From: JAAYHV01 sp035268985
Lineage (GTDB): Bacteria; Bacillota; Clostridia; Peptostreptococcales; Anaerovoracaceae
Direction of reading: 5' to 3'
Assembly: GCA_035268985.1 (NCBI GenBank)
Contig: DATFJV010000058.1
Coordinates: 1-10,928, forward strand
Length of the DNA stretch: 10,928 nucleotides
Shown here piece after piece: positions 6,630 through 10,928 of this stretch (within the stretch, counting starts at the first letter, position 1; each line of letters starts with the position of its first letter). The position numbers and the translations under genes were made by a program. The notes below the pieces were generated by a model that was given only the letters and a program-made list of their open reading frames with translations, did no database searches and had not been told where the DNA came from.

Positions 6630-6675
6630 TATTCGAGGAATTAAGTTCTGTATGTAGAACTTAATTCCTCGAATA
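6630..6675. promoter_or_regulatory. Perfect 20-bp inverted repeat, probable upstream activator site
   Basis: The arms at 6630-6649 and 6656-6675 are exact reverse complements with a 6-base centre (GTATGT). The left arm contains ATTCGAGGAATTAAGTTCT. The centre lies about 90 bases upstream of the -24 element and about 115 bases upstream of the predicted start of the permease operon, the usual distance for a bacterial enhancer-binding protein site. It lies between two divergent promoters, so a terminator has nothing to terminate here. It probably binds the neighbouring activator through its Fis-type HTH, and could also let that activator affect its own promoter. Confidence 0.7.
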
Positions 6676-6686
6676 TAATTAATTTA

Positions 6687-6715
6687 TTTACATATCAAAT
6701 AATATTTTATATTAT
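6687..6715 (+). promoter_or_regulatory. Possible sigma-A promoter of the activator gene (upstream)
   Basis: TTTACA (6687-6692), a 17-base spacer, then TATTAT (6710-6715). Predicted start near 6722, about 77 bases before the ATG at 6799. It lies close to the inverted repeat, so activator binding could influence it. Confidence 0.45.
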
Positions 6716-6763
6716 ATAATCAAAACATCAATACTTTTTAACAACTCCATTTATTAAATAATA

Positions 6764-6772
6764 TGTTATAAT
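6764..6772 (+). promoter_or_regulatory. Extended -10 promoter of the activator gene (downstream)
   Basis: The sequence TGTTATAAT carries a perfect -10 (6767-6772) with a TG extension. No clear -35 is seen. The predicted start near 6779 would lie downstream of the ATG at 6775-6777, which favours the ATG at 6799 as the true start. Confidence 0.45.
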
Positions 6773-6798
6773 AAATGAATAACAAAAAGGAGCGTCAT

Positions 6799-8649
6799 AT
6801 GAAAATACACAATGATACCATAACAAACATCTCAGAGCAATTAAGCGATGGCTTGATTTTTATAACTAAAAACCGAAAATATGGTTTGTTTAATAAAAAA
6901 GCTAGAGAAATTACAGGTTTATCTATGACAAACTTATCATCTCACGTAGAAGGAATGTTAAAAAAAGGCGATATAGTGATTATCGTCGATAACAGTCTAG
7001 GTAAGGATGATGGCAACCTTTCAAGCAAAGACCTAGAATCAATTAATATTCATGACAAAAGTATAAAGCAAGGTTATTCTCTTTTGGCCATAGGGGTATA
7101 TGGAAACAAGCACTTTGAGCCTATCTATAAATATACTGAAAGTAATAATATTACTGACTATTTCAAGTTATATAAAAACTATTTAGGGTTTAACATAAAT
7201 GCGGAAATTAACTATATTGACAATTTATTAAGCATCACAGTAAACAATATTACACATAGTATTAAATACTACAATGCGATTGGTCACATGGTAATACTAG
7301 ACAGCAAGACGGGTAGTATTAAATTTTTTCAAAATATAGGATATACCATTAGAAATGAGTCCATAAACGAAATACTAAGCGGTAAACAATACGAGGGGAA
7401 AGGGTTAACTACAGATATGTCGGTTATAGGTAAAGACATTGAAGATATTATCGAAAAAAACGAGTTAACCACAACCATAGATACGGCTTTAAAAAATCAA
7501 GATTTTAAAATTATGAGCAAAGTTTATGAAATAAATAAAAGGCCTGTTTTATGTTCGATAAAAACAATCGCTACGCAAGGGAAAACCGAAGGAGTTCTCC
7601 TTCTTATTAACGATTTGTCAAAAATGGAGGAATTATTGCATGATAGAAATAACATCATAAAAAATATTGAAAAATCCATAAATTACAAAAGCACGTTTTA
7701 CTCAAACTTACCTTTAAACTCCTTCGACGAATTTGTAGGAAATGATCCAGATATTTTAAAGATTAAGCACTTAGCATTTCGTGCGTCTAAGATGACATTC
7801 AATGTATTAATAACCGGAGAAAGTGGAACGGGCAAATCTCAATTGGCATATGAAATACATAGGTTAGCTAATCCAGGGAAACCTTACGTTGAAGTCAACT
7901 GTAGTTCTATAAGCCCTAACCTTTTTGAAAGCGAGCTTTTCGGTTATGTTAGCGGCGCGTTTACAGGCGCTTCTACAAAAGGTAAAATAGGATATTTCGA
8001 AAAAGCAAATGGCGGCACAATATTCCTTGATGAAATAGGAGAATTGCAACCAGAGCTCCAAGTCAAGCTACTTTACGTAATTCAAAACAAAGTTATTTTC
8101 AAGGTAGGCTCGACCGATCCTACACCAATAGATGTTAGGATAATAACGGCAACCCACCAAGATTTAAATAAAAAAATAAAGTGCGGAACATTTAGACAAG
8201 ACCTATTTTACAGACTTAATGTTTTCCCTATACTTATCCCTCCATTAAGGAACCGCAAAGGCGATTTTTATTTATTGATTAATAAGATTATGGAAAGAAT
8301 CTGCGAAAGTTATAATATAGAACCAAAAGTTTTTTCCGGAGAAGCTTTAAGTAAAATAACAGCTTATTCATGGCCCGGTAATGTAAGAGAGTTGGAAAAC
8401 ATAATTTCGAGGGCAGTAGCATTATGCGAAACAAAAACCCTATATCCTGAATATATAATTTTACCCGAAAGCAAAGATAACAATATAACATCCCTAGAAC
8501 AACAGCTTTCTATTAAAGAAAGGGATGTATTACTAGAAACTTTGAAAATGTTTAATTGGAATAACAAAAAAACTTATGAATATCTAAACGTTTCAAAAAC
8601 CGTTTTCTACAAAAAACTAAAAGACCATGAAATCAAAAAAGAGTCCTAG
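6799..8649 (+). CDS. Sigma-54-dependent transcriptional activator with PAS-like sensor region
   Basis: A bacterial enhancer-binding protein that opens sigma-54 promoters by ATP hydrolysis. From MKIHNDTITN it has 616 residues. The start is set by AAGGAG (6787-6792) six bases before the ATG; an ATG at 6775 has no such site. The N-terminal ~300 residues are the sensor: a PAS-like segment near 12-45 (SDGLIFITKNRKYGLFN), a middle part I do not recognise, and a second PAS-like segment near 160-275. There is no response-regulator receiver domain. The AAA+ domain follows: Walker A GESGTGKS at 340-347, GAFTGA at 386-391 (sigma-54 contact), Walker B TIFLDE at 407-412, and FRQDLFYRLNVFP with the arginine fingers at 465-477. 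It ends with WPGNVRELEN and a Fis-type HTH at about 575-607. It probably senses a small molecule directly. Divergent from the permease operon and convergent with dapF, both of which have -24/-12 promoters. Confidence 0.93.
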   Translation: MKIHNDTITNISEQLSDGLIFITKNRKYGLFNKKAREITGLSMTNLSSHVEGMLKKGDIVIIVDNSLGKDDGNLSSKDLESINIHDKSIKQGYSLLAIGVYGNKHFEPIYKYTESNNITDYFKLYKNYLGFNINAEINYIDNLLSITVNNITHSIKYYNAIGHMVILDSKTGSIKFFQNIGYTIRNESINEILSGKQYEGKGLTTDMSVIGKDIEDIIEKNELTTTIDTALKNQDFKIMSKVYEINKRPVLCSIKTIATQGKTEGVLLLINDLSKMEELLHDRNNIIKNIEKSINYKSTFYSNLPLNSFDEFVGNDPDILKIKHLAFRASKMTFNVLITGESGTGKSQLAYEIHRLANPGKPYVEVNCSSISPNLFESELFGYVSGAFTGASTKGKIGYFEKANGGTIFLDEIGELQPELQVKLLYVIQNKVIFKVGSTDPTPIDVRIITATHQDLNKKIKCGTFRQDLFYRLNVFPILIPPLRNRKGDFYLLINKIMERICESYNIEPKVFSGEALSKITAYSWPGNVRELENIISRAVALCETKTLYPEYIILPESKDNNITSLEQQLSIKERDVLLETLKMFNWNNKKTYEYLNVSKTVFYKKLKDHEIKKES

Positions 8650-8662
8650 TCATTATAGGACT
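8642..8662. terminator. Bidirectional terminator shared by the activator gene and dapF
   Basis: The arms AGTCCTA (8642-8648) and TAGGACT (8656-8662) flank a 7-base loop. On the plus strand TTTTTTATA follows; on the minus strand CTTTTTTGATTT follows, so both convergent genes can end here. The activator's TAG stop (8647-8649) lies in the left arm, and the dapF stop (8666-8668) is four bases beyond the right arm. Confidence 0.85.
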
Positions 8663-8665
8663 TTT

Positions 8666-9493
8666 TTATAAATCAACTATTTCACCCTTTACAACTGTCT
8701 TAGCTGGACCCGTTAATAAGATATTCGAAAATTTGCCATTTATATATCTCAAATCAACATTCAGTTCACCACCATCCATACTTACTCTAATATCTTTGCC
8801 AGTAACTTGTCCTAATGCAGTTAACGCTATAACTGTCGCTGCAGTTCCTGTGCCACATGCATATGTAAAATCTTCCACTCCACGCTCGTATGTGAGCTCT
8901 AATAAATGATTTTCGCTTAAAAAATCATAAAAATTCACATTTGCCCCTTTGGGGAAATCTTTATAACTTCTCATTTTTCGGGCAAGTTCTTTAAGCTCTG
9001 TTCTATTTATATTACCCAAATCATGAATATGGCAAGCCAGATGAGGCAAACCGGGTACTCCCAATTCAACATATGTTACTATATATTCTTTGCTATTGAT
9101 AAAAATTGCTTTCTTTGTTTCAATTTTAGTTACATCATTGAGTTTTACCTGATAGTTGTTATCATCTACTCTATTTCCTATTACAAGTCCCGAACCAGTT
9201 TCTATTTTTTGTGTTTTACCAGCCAAACCATTTTCGTACCCATATCTTGCTACACACCTAGCACCATTACCACACATTTCTCCTATAGATCCATCACTAT
9301 TATAAAACCTCATCATGTAATCGCCATCATTGCTAGGTTTATCCACCACCATCATGCCGTCTGCTCCTATAGAAAATCTTCTTGAGCAAAGCTTTTTTGC
9401 CAGCTTACCCAATTCTTCTACAGGAATTCCTTCTTCAATATTACTGATAATTATAAAATCGTTGCCTGCTCCTTGCATTTTCGTAAATTCCAT
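8666..9493 (-). CDS. dapF: Diaminopimelate epimerase
   Basis: Interconverts LL- and meso-diaminopimelate without cofactor, using two cysteines, in the cytoplasm. At 275 residues it has the family length, with the two-domain DapF layout. Seen: FTKMQGAGNDFII at the N-terminus; FYNSDGSIGEMCGNGARC at 63-80 with catalytic C74; and YERGVEDFTYACGTGTAA at 202-219 with catalytic C213 and the substrate-binding E203-R204 pair. The usual GNPH segment reads PGLPH (147-151), a departure from the enterobacterial sequence that may only reflect its clade. A GAGG site precedes the ATG. The gene stands alone behind its own -24/-12 promoter and ends at the terminator shared with the activator gene. It supplies the meso isomer that LysA requires, which functionally links it to the operon on the other side of the activator. 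Confidence 0.93.
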   Translation of the reverse strand: MEFTKMQGAGNDFIIISNIEEGIPVEELGKLAKKLCSRRFSIGADGMMVVDKPSNDGDYMMRFYNSDGSIGEMCGNGARCVARYGYENGLAGKTQKIETGSGLVIGNRVDDNNYQVKLNDVTKIETKKAIFINSKEYIVTYVELGVPGLPHLACHIHDLGNINRTELKELARKMRSYKDFPKGANVNFYDFLSENHLLELTYERGVEDFTYACGTGTAATVIALTALGQVTGKDIRVSMDGGELNVDLRYINGKFSNILLTGPAKTVVKGEIVDL

Positions 9494-9537
9494 TTATTTA
9501 TCCTCACTTATTAAATTTGTTTATTATTACAATAACA

Positions 9538-9553
9538 AGCAAATTCTATGCCA
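9538..9553 (-). promoter_or_regulatory. Sigma-54 (-24/-12) promoter of dapF
   Basis: The minus strand reads TTGGCATAGAATTTGCT. GG (9551-9552) and GC (9539-9540) are separated by exactly 10 bases, and both TTGGCA and TTTGCT fit the consensus. The predicted start near 9527 gives a leader of about 34 bases. The design is almost identical to the promoter of the permease operon (TTGGCAT block, AT spacer, TTGC block, similar leader length), which suggests joint control. Confidence 0.85.
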
Positions 9554-9582
9554 ATTTACTATTCTTATAAGGTCTTCTAAGA

Positions 9583-9605
9583 ATGCCGAGGCTTAGCCTC
9601 GGCAT
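9583..9605 (-). terminator. GC-rich palindrome, probable terminator of the membrane-protein/ABC unit
   Basis: The arms ATGCCGAGGC (9583-9592) and GCCTCGGCAT (9596-9605) are exact reverse complements around a 3-base loop. It lies 12 bases after the stop codon at 9618-9620. On the minus strand it is followed by TCTTAGAAG, only a short imperfect U run. The stem GC content is strikingly high for this AT-rich sequence. It also lies about 40 bases upstream of the dapF -24 element, so a second role as a regulator site is possible. Confidence 0.6.
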
Positions 9606-9617
9606 AAAGCTTATTAA

Positions 9618-9836
9618 TCATCCAATAGGAGACGCGATGAAAAGCCAAAATCCTAATCCTACAAAAATAGCTGCCCATATGTAGAAAAAGATTACTGTAC
9701 CCTGTTCTCCCATCGTTTTTCTAAACCACTTAATCTTGCCCATCTCCCACATAGATTTTGGTTTCTTCGCTGCAATAAAAACAACTATTGCTGCATAAGC
9801 CACTGCAAGTATCCCTAAAAGCGGATTCCAATTCAT
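9618..9836 (-). CDS. Small two-helix membrane protein of unknown function
   Basis: A 72-residue protein with hydrophobic helices at about 4-23 and 47-69. Between them is a basic, tryptophan-containing loop (KKPKSMWEMGKIKWFRKTMGEQG) that probably lies in the cytoplasm. A GGAGGTG ribosome binding site precedes the ATG at 9834-9836. It begins 16 bases after the end of the ABC permease gene and ends before a terminator-like palindrome, so it is the last gene of that transcription unit. No family is recognised. Association with the exporter is inferred only from position. Confidence 0.75.
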   Translation of the reverse strand: MNWNPLLGILAVAYAAIVVFIAAKKPKSMWEMGKIKWFRKTMGEQGTVIFFYIWAAIFVGLGFWLFIASPIG

Positions 9837-9852
9837 AATACACCTCCATAAT

Positions 9853-10851
9853 TTAACTTAAACCTTTTCTAATCCTAGGCATTAATAATATATACACCAC
9901 TACACTGATTAGTACAACAATACCTGAATACATCAATATTTCTTGCCATTCTGCTTGATAAGTTAATATCTTATCTACGCCTTTATATGTCCAGTAAAAC
10001 GGACTCCAGTATACGACCCATTGCCATTTATCACTAAGCAGTTCTGCTACTGCAACAGATCCAGCAAGGGGTAAGAAAAGCATTTTTACCGAGCCCGCTG
10101 CATCCATTACTGATGAATTGTTTATTCCTTGGATAAATCCAAATAATATACTAATAATCATAGAAACTAATACTATCATCATCATTTGCAGCCAATTAAT
10201 GCCTGAAAATCCTGTAATGAGTAATATACTAACAGAACCATAAAGCGGTATAAATGCTCCTATTAAACTCTTCCCAAATATATATCCTGTTTTGGAAATA
10301 GTAGACAAATTAACAGCTCTAATGGTTTTATCCACTTTTTCTTCTATTATGTTTATTGCAATTAACATTCCACCTAGAACCGCACTAAACATCATCATTA
10401 TATTAACTAAAAGCTTTTTAAGAGGGGATACTACTTCCCCGAATTCATGGATTTGAGCTGTAGATTCAGAAAGAGCTGCACCATCTTCATAAGATGCCAA
10501 TATAAATGCAACTATGTCTATCATCTGCTCAGTTTCATTTCCTTGTGCTAATATGTAGTATGACTCACCATCAGGTACATATGCGAATACTTCATCTCGC
10601 CTGGCAATCCTTTCGTCTAAAGCTTCCTCATCTTCGTGTAAAGACACTTTTGCAAAATCCTCTAAATACTCTTCCATCTCAGGATTTTCATCTTCGATAA
10701 GGGCCAAATTAACTGTAGTATCATTTACGCTAGGTGCAATTAAATTAATTGCTATTCCAAATATCAAAGGAACAATAATTATATAAAGTGAAAGGAATTC
10801 TCTTATATTTACTTTTAAATCTCTACTAAAGATTACAAACATCTTCTTCAT
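9853..10851 (-). CDS. ABC-2 type transporter permease
   Basis: A 332-residue permease of the ABC2_membrane_3 type, which forms the channel of an exporter with a separate ATPase subunit. Layout: a short cytoplasmic N-terminus; a first helix at about 19-40; a large acidic loop outside the membrane at about 41-145 (rich in D and E, including DEEALDERIARRDEVF); then five more hydrophobic segments. The cytoplasmic NIIEEKVDKTIRAVNLSTIS motif after helix 2 is the coupling segment seen as EEKERGT-RAL in relatives. It ends IRKGLS. An AAGGGG site precedes the ATG. It starts 13 bases after the stop codon of another gene that looks like a second permease of the same system. The ATPase lies outside the window and the substrate is unknown. 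Confidence 0.85.
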   Translation of the reverse strand: MKKMFVIFSRDLKVNIREFLSLYIIIVPLIFGIAINLIAPSVNDTTVNLALIEDENPEMEEYLEDFAKVSLHEDEEALDERIARRDEVFAYVPDGESYYILAQGNETEQMIDIVAFILASYEDGAALSESTAQIHEFGEVVSPLKKLLVNIMMMFSAVLGGMLIAINIIEEKVDKTIRAVNLSTISKTGYIFGKSLIGAFIPLYGSVSILLITGFSGINWLQMMMIVLVSMIISILFGFIQGINNSSVMDAAGSVKMLFLPLAGSVAVAELLSDKWQWVVYWSPFYWTYKGVDKILTYQAEWQEILMYSGIVVLISVVVYILLMPRIRKGLS

Positions 10852-10864
10852 GATTACCCCTTCT

Positions 10865-10928
10865 CTATACCGCTAGATTCTTCTTGAATTTCTTATTGGC
10901 AAAGAAGAAAAGTATTCCTCCACCAATT
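10865..10928 (-). CDS. C-terminal tail of an upstream gene, probably a second ABC-2 permease
   Basis: Twenty codons before a TAG at 10865-10867 read IGGGILFFFANKKFKKNLAV: the end of a hydrophobic helix followed by a basic cytoplasmic tail. This is how ABC-2 permeases such as the next gene end. The spacing of 13 bases to the next start suggests one operon with paired permease genes. The rest lies beyond the right edge. Confidence 0.6.
   Translation of the reverse strand, partial: IGGGILFFFANKKFKKNLAV

Noticed and set aside
6502..6774. Lysine riboswitch upstream of the lysA operon
   Set aside because: The sigma-54 leader is only about 37 bases. No long structured L-box leader is seen; the inverted repeat is upstream of the transcription start.
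6775..6798. Upstream ATG adding 8 residues to the sigma-54 activator
   Set aside because: It has no ribosome binding site and directly follows the TATAAT at 6767-6772. AAGGAG is placed correctly for the ATG at 6799.
9023..9385. 120-codon plus-strand open frame opposite dapF
   Set aside because: dapF has all catalytic motifs on the minus strand. The opposite frame shows no family features and biased serine/isoleucine/phenylalanine content.
1..10928. CRISPR array, tRNA, rRNA, transposase or phage genes
   Set aside because: No regularly spaced repeats, cloverleaf-like sequences, rRNA segments or mobile-element genes were found on reading both strands.

Overview
This is a low-GC, gene-dense bacterial window. 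AGGAGG-type ribosome binding sites, short intergenic gaps and gene content (ATP-NAD-kinase-family protein, YfcC-type permease, sigma-54 activator of a kind common in peptide-fermenting Firmicutes) point to a Clostridia/Tissierellia-like anaerobe. This assignment is an inference; there is no rRNA or other taxonomic marker.

Left edge (1-1480, all minus strand): the N-terminus of an ATP-NAD kinase/AcoX-family protein; a four-helix membrane protein whose stop codon lies inside the ribosome binding site of the kinase gene; a roughly 470-base gene-free AT-rich stretch with a promoter-like site and a possible decayed reading frame; and a small four-helix membrane protein with its own extended -10 promoter and terminator.

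Centre (1489-9553): this is the coherent part. A minus-strand operon runs YfcC-family permease, M20 amidohydrolase, VanX-type D-Ala-D-Ala dipeptidase, DUF805 membrane protein, lysA (meso-DAP decarboxylase), and ends at a strong hairpin. Upstream and divergent is a sigma-54-dependent activator (PAS-like sensor region, AAA+ with GAFTGA, Fis-type HTH). Downstream of the activator, convergent and sharing a bidirectional terminator, is dapF (DAP epimerase). Sequences matching the -24/-12 promoter, with exact 10-base spacing between GG and GC, lie upstream of both the permease gene and dapF. A perfect 20-bp inverted repeat lies between the activator and the permease promoter, where an enhancer for the activator would be expected. 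Read together, the permease brings in a substrate, the amidohydrolase and dipeptidase trim it, DapF turns LL-DAP into meso-DAP, and LysA makes lysine. The proposal is a sigma-54-controlled module that scavenges diaminopimelate or cell-wall peptides and converts them to lysine and D-alanine. The parts are recognisable; the substrate and the regulatory wiring are inferred.

Right edge (9583-10928, minus strand): a GC-rich terminator-like palindrome, a 72-residue two-helix membrane protein, an ABC-2-type exporter permease and the C-terminal tail of a further gene, probably a second permease of the same exporter. No tRNA, rRNA, insertion sequence or CRISPR array was seen.
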